From a virus, in the IMG/VR virus record IMGVR_UViG_3300009514_000045, positions 1 to 44,205 of that record: a stretch of DNA of 44,205 nucleotides. One strand, written 5' to 3'. Below the pieces are notes generated by a model. The model ran no database searches and was not told the DNA's origin. It saw only the letters and a list, made by a program, of their open reading frames with translations. Within the stretch, counting starts at the first letter, position 1. Every line of letters starts with the position of its first letter. This document shows, in pieces, positions 26,264-31,817 of the stretch. Made by a program: the position numbers and the translations under genes.

Positions 26264-26276
26264 GGAGCACCGCTCC
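26264..26276 (-). terminator. Short stem-loop after tube gene
   Basis: GGAGC and GCTCC pair around a 3-nt loop about 20 nt after the tail tube stop. It lacks a U-run. It may be a weak attenuator or an mRNA 3'-end stabiliser for the abundant tube message. Confidence 0.3.
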
Positions 26277-26294
26277 AGGGTTCACCCTACCGGG

Positions 26295-27050
26295 CTAGAT
26301 CAGTCCGCCGCCGCCCGTCGTGGTCGATCCGTAGCGGACCGAGCCAAGCTGGCCGATGGTCGGGTCGTTGCCAGTCGCCAAGAACTCGCCGTACACGCTG
26401 GAGAAGTCGTGAACGTCAGTGACGTTCGCCGTACCGGACTCCATCACGATGGCTCCGTCCTTGGAGAAAGTCGTGTTCCAGTCAGCCCACCAGCACGCCT
26501 CGTAGAGGGTGATGAGAGCCGTGTGACCGCCGCCAGAGATGCCTGCAACCTCGGTCACCGTGGGGAACTCGATGCTCTTCACGCCGCCGTTGAAGCTGCC
26601 ACTGGTGCCGGAGAATCCGTCGCCCAGATCGTTGTCGGCCAGGGTCGAGAACACCACCTGCTGCTCGATGTCGAAGGGCCACTTGTGGTGCCGGAGGCTC
26701 CGCACGGGACCGTCGATGCCCGCGGCGTAGCCGGTGGCCTGCCACAGGTTCGAGAGGTAGAGAAGGGCTCGCTCCATGGAGAGCGACATCATCGCGGTCG
26801 GACCCGGGACCAACTCGGCGATCATGTCGCCGAAGCCGATGCCCCGAAGCTCCTCGATGGTGCGGCTCTCGGAGGGGTTGATGCTGGACAGGACACCCAT
26901 CTGGAACAAGGCCGAACTGGTCCCGTAGGCGGGAGCCAGGACGCGGACCTTCTGGGAAACCGCAGTCCTGGTGTTCGGGCTCGTCCCAAAATCGTAGAGA
27001 GGGCTTGTGCCCTGTACGCCCTGCTGGGGATTGAGATCTTGGTTGGCCAT
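26295..27050 (-). CDS. Probable tail tube protein
   Basis: The start at ATG 27050 (MANQDLNPQQGVQG, 251 residues) has GGAGA 6 nt upstream; an earlier in-frame start would cover the leader and has no ribosome site. The protein is a compact, mixed beta/helix chain (TAVSQKVRVLAPAYGTSSAL; FPTVTEVAGISGGGHTALIT; YEACWWADWNTTFSKDGAIV) ending in Gly-Gly-Gly-Gly-Leu-Ile. It sits immediately before the chaperone-like and tape measure genes and has its own promoter-like element and a 5' leader with a stem-loop, consistent with a highly expressed major virion protein. No motif proves the fold. It could alternatively be another tail protein, but tube is the best fit by size and order. Confidence 0.7.
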   Translation of the reverse strand: MANQDLNPQQGVQGTSPLYDFGTSPNTRTAVSQKVRVLAPAYGTSSALFQMGVLSSINPSESRTIEELRGIGFGDMIAELVPGPTAMMSLSMERALLYLSNLWQATGYAAGIDGPVRSLRHHKWPFDIEQQVVFSTLADNDLGDGFSGTSGSFNGGVKSIEFPTVTEVAGISGGGHTALITLYEACWWADWNTTFSKDGAIVMESGTANVTDVHDFSSVYGEFLATGNDPTIGQLGSVRYGSTTTGGGGLI

Positions 27051-27075
27051 GGTCGTCTCCGAGGGTTCACACAGG

Positions 27076-27090
27076 CCCCCACGGCGGGGG
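27076..27090 (-). promoter_or_regulatory. Stem-loop in tube gene 5' leader
   Basis: CCCCC and GGGGG pair around a 5-nt loop in the predicted untranslated leader of the tube mRNA, about 25 nt before its start codon. Such leader hairpins can protect abundant mRNAs from decay. No other function is evident. Confidence 0.35.
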
Positions 27091-27107
27091 TCTATCAATC
27101 TAGGGGA

Positions 27108-27124
27108 AGTATAGACAGCCTACC
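27108..27124 (-). promoter_or_regulatory. Promoter-like element for the tube gene
   Basis: On the minus strand CGGTAG is followed 6 nt later by TATACT (27113-27108). The spacing and sequence match the elements upstream of sheath, FmdB and, on the opposite strand, the acetyltransferase gene. The predicted transcript would start near 27101, leaving a leader of about 50 nt. There is no sigma70 -35 box at the usual distance, so a phage-specified sigma or activator is plausible. Confidence 0.55.
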
Positions 27125-27140
27125 GGAGCCACCCGGTAGG
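27119..27140. promoter_or_regulatory. Perfect palindromic operator between divergent promoters
   Basis: CCTACCGG and CCGGTAGG form a perfect 8-bp inverted repeat around a 6-bp centre. Exactly 5 bp outside each end lies a -10-like hexamer: TATACT towards the tube gene and TATGAT towards the acetyltransferase gene. The symmetry suggests that one dimeric regulator or one sigma recognition element serves both directions. Confidence 0.55.
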
Positions 27141-27151
27141 AACCCTATGAT
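27135..27151 (+). promoter_or_regulatory. Promoter-like element for the acetyltransferase gene
   Basis: CGGTAG followed 6 nt later by TATGAT (27146-27151) has the same layout as the three minus-strand promoter-like elements. The expected transcript start near 27158 gives a short leader containing GAGG 5 nt before the ATG at 27173. Confidence 0.5.
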
Positions 27152-27172
27152 AGAGGGAGGGGTGAGGATTCC

Positions 27173-27652
27173 ATGATCAGCCGACCTCCAGATCCTTCCT
27201 TCGTCGCCTTTGCCCATCTCCACCGGTATGCCCGGGAGGAATCACCAGGGCAAGTGGACAAGGCCACCCTCAACGCCTTCATGTCCGATTACTACGGAAT
27301 GACCCACCCCAACCCCATTGACCCGAGAATGCGGGTCTGGTCCTACGCCAAGGCAGACACAGGGGAACCCCTTCCGCTCATCCTGACTGAAATGGAGCCC
27401 TTCTGGGGCTACATTCTCTTCAAGGCCATCATCTCCCCCGAGAAGCAGGGGACTGGCCAAGCGAGCTACATCCTCAAGAAGATCACCGACCTGGCCGACA
27501 AACACGGGGTTGCTATGACCCTCACGGCCAAACCCTTCGGGACTGTCCCCAACGCCCTCAGCAAAAGCAAGCTGATGGGATGGTACAAGCGACACGGGTG
27601 GGAAGCCCGGTCTGGCCGGATTCCCGGAGACATGATCCGATTTCCGCGGTAG
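27173..27652 (+). CDS. GNAT-like acetyltransferase
   Basis: The 159-residue protein has a GNAT acetyl-CoA-binding signature at about 84-104 (KAIISPEKQGTGQASYILKK, the Q-x-x-G-x-G/A loop at Q92-A97). The typical C-terminal aromatic patch follows (LMGWYKRHGWE, 134-144). The family transfers an acetyl group from acetyl-CoA to an amine; the acceptor cannot be told. It is the first plus-strand gene of the accessory island, divergent from the tube gene, and is followed after 8 nt by a sulfotransferase-like gene. Together they look like a small cassette for modifying a host or virion molecule (inference). The N-terminus does not show the usual strand order clearly, so a divergent GNAT is likely. Confidence 0.75.
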   Translation: MISRPPDPSFVAFAHLHRYAREESPGQVDKATLNAFMSDYYGMTHPNPIDPRMRVWSYAKADTGEPLPLILTEMEPFWGYILFKAIISPEKQGTGQASYILKKITDLADKHGVAMTLTAKPFGTVPNALSKSKLMGWYKRHGWEARSGRIPGDMIRFPR

Positions 27653-27660
27653 ATCATTGT

Positions 27661-28350
27661 ATGCTCCTCACCGACCGGTTCATCTACCTGCACATGCCCA
27701 AGACAGCGGGCACATGGGCCCAGCATCACCTCCACGAAGCTCTGGGGGGCAGGTTTCTGTTCCCTGAATCCCATGTCTTCGCCAGAGACATCCCCTGGAG
27801 TGACCTGGCCAAACGGACCGTGATCGGCACCATCCGAGACCCCTGGTCCTGGTACCTATCCTGGTACCAGTTCACCCGAGCATCCAAGTGGTGGCGGGAC
27901 AACTACCTGGCTGTTTTCGGAGACCCCGACGATTTCCATGCGGCCCTCTACGGGATGACCCACCCGGATCCAAGGGTTGCCCCCGTGACGAAAAAGATCC
28001 CCTATGACCATCTCCAGTTCATCCGGGAACGTGTCGGGCTCTACTCCCACCTCTTCTGGAACACCTTCGCGGTGAGCGAGAGGCTTGTCCTGGATGTCCT
28101 CATCGACACGGCCCACATCAGACATGGCCTCCTGGAGGCTACGGGCCTCGATTTCACGGACACTACGAAGTTTCCCCCGCAGAACGTGAAGGAAGACAGG
28201 CCCCACACAATCCTCAACCCGGAAGAGGTCTGGACCGAGGAACGAGTGCAGTGGGTGAGGGGTGCAGATCGGTCTCTGATCGGGTCCCTGGGATACACGG
28301 AGCCAGGGAAACCCCTGAGCACCATGAAGGTTCCGCTACCTAGTAAGTGA
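27661..28350 (+). CDS. Sulfotransferase-like protein
   Basis: The start is placed at ATG 27661, 8 nt after the acetyltransferase stop, giving 229 residues; an upstream in-frame start would lie inside the previous gene. Residues 9-22 (YLHMPKTAGTWAQHHL) match the 5'-phosphosulfate-binding loop, with Lys14 and Thr15. Residues 53-69 (TVIGTIRDPWSWYLSWY) match the 3'-phosphate-binding motif with Arg59, Asp60 and Pro61. These are the two PAPS-contacting motifs of the sulfotransferase superfamily, which moves sulfate from PAPS to hydroxyls or amines. The acceptor is unknown and could be a host surface glycan. It is short for the family. A terminator-like stem-loop follows. Confidence 0.8.
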   Translation: MLLTDRFIYLHMPKTAGTWAQHHLHEALGGRFLFPESHVFARDIPWSDLAKRTVIGTIRDPWSWYLSWYQFTRASKWWRDNYLAVFGDPDDFHAALYGMTHPDPRVAPVTKKIPYDHLQFIRERVGLYSHLFWNTFAVSERLVLDVLIDTAHIRHGLLEATGLDFTDTTKFPPQNVKEDRPHTILNPEEVWTEERVQWVRGADRSLIGSLGYTEPGKPLSTMKVPLPSK

Positions 28351-28366
28351 AAGGCCAAAAGGACCC

Positions 28367-28407
28367 TAAGCACCCGGCGGAACCGGATGCTTATGTGAGC
28401 GTTTTCT
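28367..28407. terminator. Bidirectional terminator-like stem-loop
   Basis: TAAGCA-C-CCGG and CCGG-A-TGCTTA pair (28367-28393) around a short loop with one internal mismatch. On the plus strand GTTTTCTT follows shortly after. It lies between the convergent ends of the sulfotransferase-like gene (28350) and the small minus-strand gene (28407). The plus-strand orientation looks the stronger terminator. Confidence 0.6.
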
Positions 28408-28619
28408 TAGACGGACCCGTCGGTTTCTACGCAGTGTGAAAAGTACCGTGTGGCCAGGAAATCCAGAACCGCAGGCGGCAGCTTCTCAGGTCGGGTGGCA
28501 GCCGTGACGAGGAGGTAGATCACCACCTCAGAGGGCAACTCTTCCCGGACACGCGGCGGCCTGAAGGTGAGGTTCCGCTCCTGGAACCAGCCCGTCATGT
28601 CAGTGGAAAGACGAACCAC
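28407..28619 (-). CDS. Small protein of unknown function
   Basis: The 70-residue protein starts with GTG at 28619, with AAGGAG 7 nt upstream, an excellent ribosome site. The sequence begins MVRLSTDMTGWFQERNLTFR and has a compact hydrophobic middle (SEVVIYLLVTAATRPEKLPP) and a C-terminal helix (AVLDFLATRYFSHCVE). It looks like a small folded soluble protein. It lies downstream of the Hc1-like gene on the same strand, across a spacer with a large inverted repeat, so the two may share control. No family is recognised. Confidence 0.75.
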   Translation of the reverse strand: MVRLSTDMTGWFQERNLTFRPPRVREELPSEVVIYLLVTAATRPEKLPPAVLDFLATRYFSHCVETDGSV

Positions 28620-28669
28620 TGTGCTCTCCTTTCTTGGGAAAGGATAACACGAGTTCCACTAAAGCGCCA

Positions 28670-28713
28670 CAAGTTCCAACTGAGGGAGTTTTGGACCCCC
28701 TAGTTGGAACTTG
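28670..28713. repeat. Perfect 12-bp inverted repeat with 20-bp spacer
   Basis: CAAGTTCCAACT (28670-28681) and its exact reverse complement (28702-28713) flank a spacer that can itself pair partly (GGGAGT with a CCCCC tract). It lies in the spacer between two small minus-strand genes. It could be a protein-binding site or an RNA hairpin that ends or protects the upstream transcript. No U-run follows on either strand. Confidence 0.7.
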
Positions 28714-28730
28714 GACACCCTAGCGTGGAA
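28691..28730. repeat. Two tandem imperfect 20-bp repeats
   Basis: TTGGACCCCCTAG (from 28691) and TTGGACACCCTAG (from 28711) are direct repeats 20 bp apart, each followed by a GGAA-containing tail. They overlap the right arm of the inverted repeat. Two-turn spacing on one DNA face is typical of operator sites. Confidence 0.55.
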
Positions 28731-28741
28731 TGTCTGAAAAC

Positions 28742-28936
28742 TCAACCCTTACGGGCAGCTTTTTCAGCCTGGACGTACTTCCGGATGATGTCCAGATCCT
28801 TCTTGGCCAGGAGGGCTGCTTCACGGACCCGGGTGCCCGCTGCGGCGTTGCCGTTGTCGAACTTATCGGCGTCTTTCAGAGCCTCCTGAAGGTTGCTGAT
28901 GATGTTCTGGACTTGCTCCATCGTCGATTCTTTCAC
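28742..28936 (-). CDS. Hc1-like small histone H1-type protein
   Basis: The start is GTG at 28936, with GGAGG 6-7 nt upstream, giving 64 residues; a longer frame upstream has no ribosome site. The sequence MEQVQNIISNLQEALKDADK, then DNGNAAAGTRVREAALLAKK and IIRKYVQAEKA, matches the pattern of the Hc1/histone H1-like family, where a helix-turn with an AAGTRVR-type motif is followed by a charged helix. Members in Chlamydiae bind and compact DNA, and short Bacteroidota relatives are of similar size. This copy lacks a long Lys/Ala tail, so strong DNA compaction is uncertain. It is divergent from the metallophosphatase gene. It may coat phage DNA or act as a regulator (inference). Confidence 0.7.
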   Translation of the reverse strand: MKESTMEQVQNIISNLQEALKDADKFDNGNAAAGTRVREAALLAKKDLDIIRKYVQAEKAARKG

Positions 28937-29058
28937 GAGGTACCTCCGTGGGGAGTTGGGGGTTGTGGTTCTAAAATACCCACCACACCCCAAGAAAAGA
29001 CCACCTTGTGGGTTTCGGTTCCGGAAAAGGCGCGTAACAGGGACAAGGAGAGCAGCTA
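28937..29058. promoter_or_regulatory. Divergent control region
   Basis: This 122-base spacer separates the divergent Hc1-like and metallophosphatase genes and must hold starts for both transcripts. A TAAAAT sequence on the plus strand could be a -10 box. The CGGTRG-type element seen elsewhere in the window is not present. An AAGGAG 8 nt before 29059 serves the metallophosphatase. No exact promoter can be called. Confidence 0.35.
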
Positions 29059-29979
29059 ATGACGCGGCGAACTATCATCGTAGGTGACGTTCACGGGATG
29101 ACCACCGAACTCAATGCCCTGTTGAGGAAGGTGTCCTTCACCCCCGGGACAGACCGCCTCGTTTCCGTGGGAGACCTGGTCCACAAGGGCCCCGACTCCG
29201 CCGGAACCGTCCGCCTCATGCGGGAGGCTGAGGCCATCCTGGTGATGGGGAACCACGAAGACCAGCAGGCCCGCTTTCGGGCCGCCCTGGCTGCGGCCCC
29301 AGATCCCTCCAAGATCAAGATGAAGAACACCGAGGAACTTCTGGCTGTGGAGAATGGGCTGGCCCCCGAGGATGTAGCTTTCCTGGAGTCCGCAGTGCCC
29401 TTCCTGCGGCTGCCCGAGCACGATGCTCTGGTGGTTCACGGAGGTGTGTTGCCCGTCCAGGAATCCCTCCCAACCCAGGATGAACTGGCAGGGATGTCCA
29501 AGGGTGAGCGTAAGAAGCTGCACATGATGTGCAGGACTCGGCATGTCACCGGGAAGCTCCAGGCCAAGGTCGAAGTCGAGTTCTCTGGCCTCGACTTCGA
29601 GCCCTCTTTCAACCGGGGGGAGGGATTGACTCCGGAAGACGTGGAGAAACTCCTGGAGGCGATGTCCATTGTCGTCACCAAGAAACAGGTGCGGCCTGCC
29701 GGGAGCTTCATCTCCCTGGGACAGGAGGCCAAGGACGACCCCTTCTGGGCGGATGTTTATGGGATCGATGAGCGAGGACCAAGGTTTGGTCATATCTACT
29801 TTGGGCATTCTCCTTTCATCGGAGGGGAACCCGCCCGATTCCCCCATGCCACCGGTCTGGATACAGGAGCCGTCTTCGGAGGATCCCTCACCGCAGCCGT
29901 ACTTACCCTTGGGCAAGATCCGTACTTCGTGTCCGTTCTGTCTTCTGGGAAGTATGCTACCTCCCGATGGGAAGATTAG
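29059..29979 (+). CDS. Metallophosphatase, PrpE/ApaH/PP2A type
   Basis: The 306-residue protein has the full signature of calcineurin-like phosphatases: GDVHG (9-13), GDLVHKGPDS (38-47), GNHE (64-67), VVHGGVLP (around 128) and a late YFGHSPF with LDTGAVFGGSLTA. The metal ligands Asp10, His12, Asp39, Asn65 and His66 are all present. The LDTG-x(2)-GG-x-LTA ending is typical of the symmetrical Ap4A hydrolase/PrpE and protein phosphatase branch. Similar enzymes in large phages remove phosphates from proteins or nucleotides. Whether it acts on phosphoproteins or dinucleoside polyphosphates cannot be decided. It is close to a kinase/response regulator pair, but a direct link is only speculation. 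Confidence 0.9.
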   Translation: MTRRTIIVGDVHGMTTELNALLRKVSFTPGTDRLVSVGDLVHKGPDSAGTVRLMREAEAILVMGNHEDQQARFRAALAAAPDPSKIKMKNTEELLAVENGLAPEDVAFLESAVPFLRLPEHDALVVHGGVLPVQESLPTQDELAGMSKGERKKLHMMCRTRHVTGKLQAKVEVEFSGLDFEPSFNRGEGLTPEDVEKLLEAMSIVVTKKQVRPAGSFISLGQEAKDDPFWADVYGIDERGPRFGHIYFGHSPFIGGEPARFPHATGLDTGAVFGGSLTAAVLTLGQDPYFVSVLSSGKYATSRWED

Positions 29980-29986
29980 AGTGTCT

Positions 29987-30721
29987 CTATTCTCCTCGAA
30001 TGTAACGGGCAAGCCCCTCAAGATCTTCCAAAAGGGCATCCCGTTTGATTCGGTTGTGGCGAAGACAGAGCCGTCCCACGTTAGAGGGGGTGTGTCCTTC
30101 TCCATAGCGTACCTCATCCCACTCCACCGCAACATTCGTACAGCCTCGCACACCACATTGATCAGGATCCGGATAGCACTTCAGATGATTCGCCAATGCG
30201 GTCACCGCAGCAGCTTTTTTCTCGTTGGATGGAAATTGCTGGTGTCCCCTAAGAACATCGCGCCGAACCATAGAGCGAGCCAGGTCCCTCCACGGATTTT
30301 GCTTTCGCCAAGCCCGCTTTCGCTTGTTAATCTGTTTCCGGTGAGTTCGGTCGTACTCCCGGTTGTAGGCTTTCTGGCAGTCACGGCACCAATAAAACAA
30401 CCCATCCGGGCTGTCGGGCTGTCCCTTGTTGAAGGCTGCATGAAGCTTCGTCTCCAAGCATTTGGAGCATTGCTTCATACCTTTAGGGGAGGGAGCCGAG
30501 GGATTTCCCTTCCGGTTCCCTCGCTGAAACCCGGAAGCCCGAAGCGTAATCCCACGTTTCCGCAAGACTTTGGAAATGGTGGCGATGGAAGCCCCTACTT
30601 CCGATGCTACCTCTCGGCAAGTACCCCCCGCCTTGTACAGTCGAGCCATCTCATCATAATCGTCTTCTGTGAATCGCCTATTCATGATGATCATGATAGC
30701 ATAAACGGAAGCTTCGGGCAT
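29987..30721 (-). CDS. HTH and zinc-finger protein with HNH/endonuclease VII-like end
   Basis: The 244-residue frame may start at ATG 30721, or at 30685 (MNRRFTEDDYDEM); neither has a clear ribosome site. Residues 14-58 form a helix-turn-helix (YKAGGTCREVASEVGASIAT). Cys85, Cys88, Cys112 and Cys115 form a zinc finger (QCSKCLE, WCRDCQKAYN), followed by a very basic helix. Residues 189-223 (CGVRGCTN to GRLCLRHN) resemble the end of HNH/endonuclease VII domains, but the usual Asp-His pair reads Trp-Asp-Glu, so activity is doubtful. It is inserted against the direction of its neighbours with almost no spacer (7 nt from the metallophosphatase stop). That is typical of a freestanding homing-type endonuclease. 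Confidence 0.75.
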   Translation of the reverse strand: MPEASVYAIMIIMNRRFTEDDYDEMARLYKAGGTCREVASEVGASIATISKVLRKRGITLRASGFQRGNRKGNPSAPSPKGMKQCSKCLETKLHAAFNKGQPDSPDGLFYWCRDCQKAYNREYDRTHRKQINKRKRAWRKQNPWRDLARSMVRRDVLRGHQQFPSNEKKAAAVTALANHLKCYPDPDQCGVRGCTNVAVEWDEVRYGEGHTPSNVGRLCLRHNRIKRDALLEDLEGLARYIRGE

Positions 30722-30741
30722 GTTTATTTCTGGGAGGACTG

Positions 30742-31089
30742 ATGCCGATTCCAGCCGAACATCGCAAGATCGCCATCGAGCAGTTCGGCTACGAGTTGGA
30801 CGGGGAAATGTCCGAATCCTACGAGGAGACCTACGACAAGCACCAGAGCCAGTGTCTTGAACTGGGCCTGGCTCTGGGCTACCGGGATTTCACCATGGAC
30901 GTGGAAGGAATCCGGATTCTGGCAACACACCCGGAAACCGGGGAACGTGTAGTTCTGGCAGACCTGGAAGATCCCATGAACCTCTGGGCCCATGCCTGGT
31001 CACGAATCCATGTGAACAACCTGCCCCAACCCCCAACCCCGGGGCCATTGAGGAGACTCATTCAATGGCTCTCCGGAGAGAAAGAATGA
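30742..31089 (+). CDS. Small acidic protein of unknown function
   Basis: The 115-residue protein begins MPIPAEHRKIAIEQFGYELD, with GGGAGG 4 nt upstream of the ATG. It is acidic, has no membrane segment, and ends in a short basic helix (PLRRLIQWLSGEKE). The stop overlaps the next start (ATGA), so translation of the two is coupled. No family is recognised. Phages often carry such small early genes that target host proteins, but nothing here shows a target. Confidence 0.8.
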   Translation: MPIPAEHRKIAIEQFGYELDGEMSESYEETYDKHQSQCLELGLALGYRDFTMDVEGIRILATHPETGERVVLADLEDPMNLWAHAWSRIHVNNLPQPPTPGPLRRLIQWLSGEKE

Positions 31090-31301
31090 GCCTCGTCCAA
31101 CGCCAAGACAGCACCATGGCCCAATGGGAAGACCTCATCTCCTGGGCCATCGATGAAGGAATGCCCGACGCTGCCAAGTGGCTGCGGGGAGAGGAAAACA
31201 CCATCTCAGACAACCAGTACCAGGACCTGTGCCGCATGGCGGTCGCCAGAGGGTGCTACGACGCCCACGACCGAATGAAGCGGCAAAGGGGGGTCTGGTA
31301 G
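31086..31301 (+). CDS. Small soluble protein of unknown function
   Basis: The start is taken at ATG 31086, which overlaps the previous stop as ATGA, giving 71 residues (MSLVQRQDSTMAQWEDLISW); an in-frame ATG 7 codons earlier would overlap more. It is mainly helical with Trp residues and a basic end (YDAHDRMKRQRGVW). It is the middle gene of a three-gene plus-strand set. No family is recognised. Confidence 0.75.
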   Translation: MSLVQRQDSTMAQWEDLISWAIDEGMPDAAKWLRGEENTISDNQYQDLCRMAVARGCYDAHDRMKRQRGVW

Positions 31302-31326
31302 AACCCCCAGGAGCGTAAAAAAAGAC

Positions 31327-31647
31327 ATGAGCACTCTGCGACTTGAAATCTTCTCTGACTTCGTGACTCGCCTGGCAACTGCCGAGTGGGGTGAAGTCGA
31401 TTTTGACGGGGAACCGATCCTCTGTGCCGACGTGGGCGAGATCGGATTCACGGTCTACCCGGAACGCTCCCCCGTCGAGTGGGCAACCGTCGTCCACGTT
31501 CTCGATGGGTCGGCGGACAGAAACAAGTTCGTAATCCGTGGAGAGGCCGAGCACGGGGTGGCGGCGGCCAAGGAGAGTGCCCTCGACGCGGGCCCGACGA
31601 TGATGGACAGGGTCATCCAGTTCATGCTCGGGATCGAAGACGACTAG
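31327..31647 (+). CDS. Small acidic protein of unknown function
   Basis: The 106-residue protein begins MSTLRLEIFSDFVTRLATAE and looks like a small alpha/beta fold with several beta strands (GEIGFTVYPERSPVEWATVV) and an acidic C-terminus. The nearest AGGAG is 12 nt before the ATG, so initiation may be weak. Its TAG shares the palindrome CTAG with the stop of the convergent 56-residue gene. No family is recognised. Confidence 0.75.
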   Translation: MSTLRLEIFSDFVTRLATAEWGEVDFDGEPILCADVGEIGFTVYPERSPVEWATVVHVLDGSADRNKFVIRGEAEHGVAAAKESALDAGPTMMDRVIQFMLGIEDD

Positions 31648-31814
31648 CGTTTGTCTGAGTCCGGCCCCCTCTCCGAGGATTTGATGAGGCGAATCTTGGC
31701 CCCCGTTCGCTTGGGGGTTTTCTTCCCGTTGGACTTCCGTTCTCGGAGCAGTCTGTTGGTCTGCTCTCTCTCAGTCAAAAGCACACGGACGCGCTCTGCG
31801 GTATCGCCACTCAT
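31644..31814 (-). CDS. Small basic protein following the histidine kinase
   Basis: The 56-residue frame starts at ATG 31814, 3 nt after the kinase stop, with GAGGAG 6 nt upstream (the kinase C-terminal Glu-Glu codons serve as the ribosome site). It reads MSGDTAERVRVLLTEREQTN and then becomes strongly basic (RKSNGKKTPKRTGAKIRLIK). It is probably translated together with the kinase. It may be a small regulator or nucleic-acid binder. No family is recognised, but the ribosome site and tight spacing make it likely real. Confidence 0.7.
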   Translation of the reverse strand: MSGDTAERVRVLLTEREQTNRLLRERKSNGKKTPKRTGAKIRLIKSSERGPDSDKR

Positions 31815-31817
31815 AGT

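Larger units (their letters stand above)
26066..26294. other. Intergenic spacer between tube and chaperone genes
   Basis: This is the longest gene-free gap in the tail operon, about 230 bases. It holds a short stem-loop just after the tube stop (26264-26276) and a second stem-loop with a GGTTAGAT flank at 26174-26199. No convincing protein-coding frame was found; a 14-codon frame beginning MVLYRGSS ends at the TAG of the GGTTAG motif and is not called. Reduced read-through here could lower chaperone output relative to tube, which is the ratio a tail operon needs (inference). Confidence 0.6.

Noticed and set aside
27290-27990. Shared YGMTHP motif in the acetyltransferase and sulfotransferase-like proteins
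   Set aside because: Both contain YGMTHP followed by Asp/Asn-Pro, but the rest of the proteins and the folds differ. It is most likely chance or a very short exchange, so it is not reported as homology.
29056-30156. 366-codon minus-strand frame opposite the metallophosphatase
   Set aside because: The plus-strand gene has a full set of phosphatase motifs and a good ribosome site. The opposing frame has neither and would overlap the HNH-like gene.
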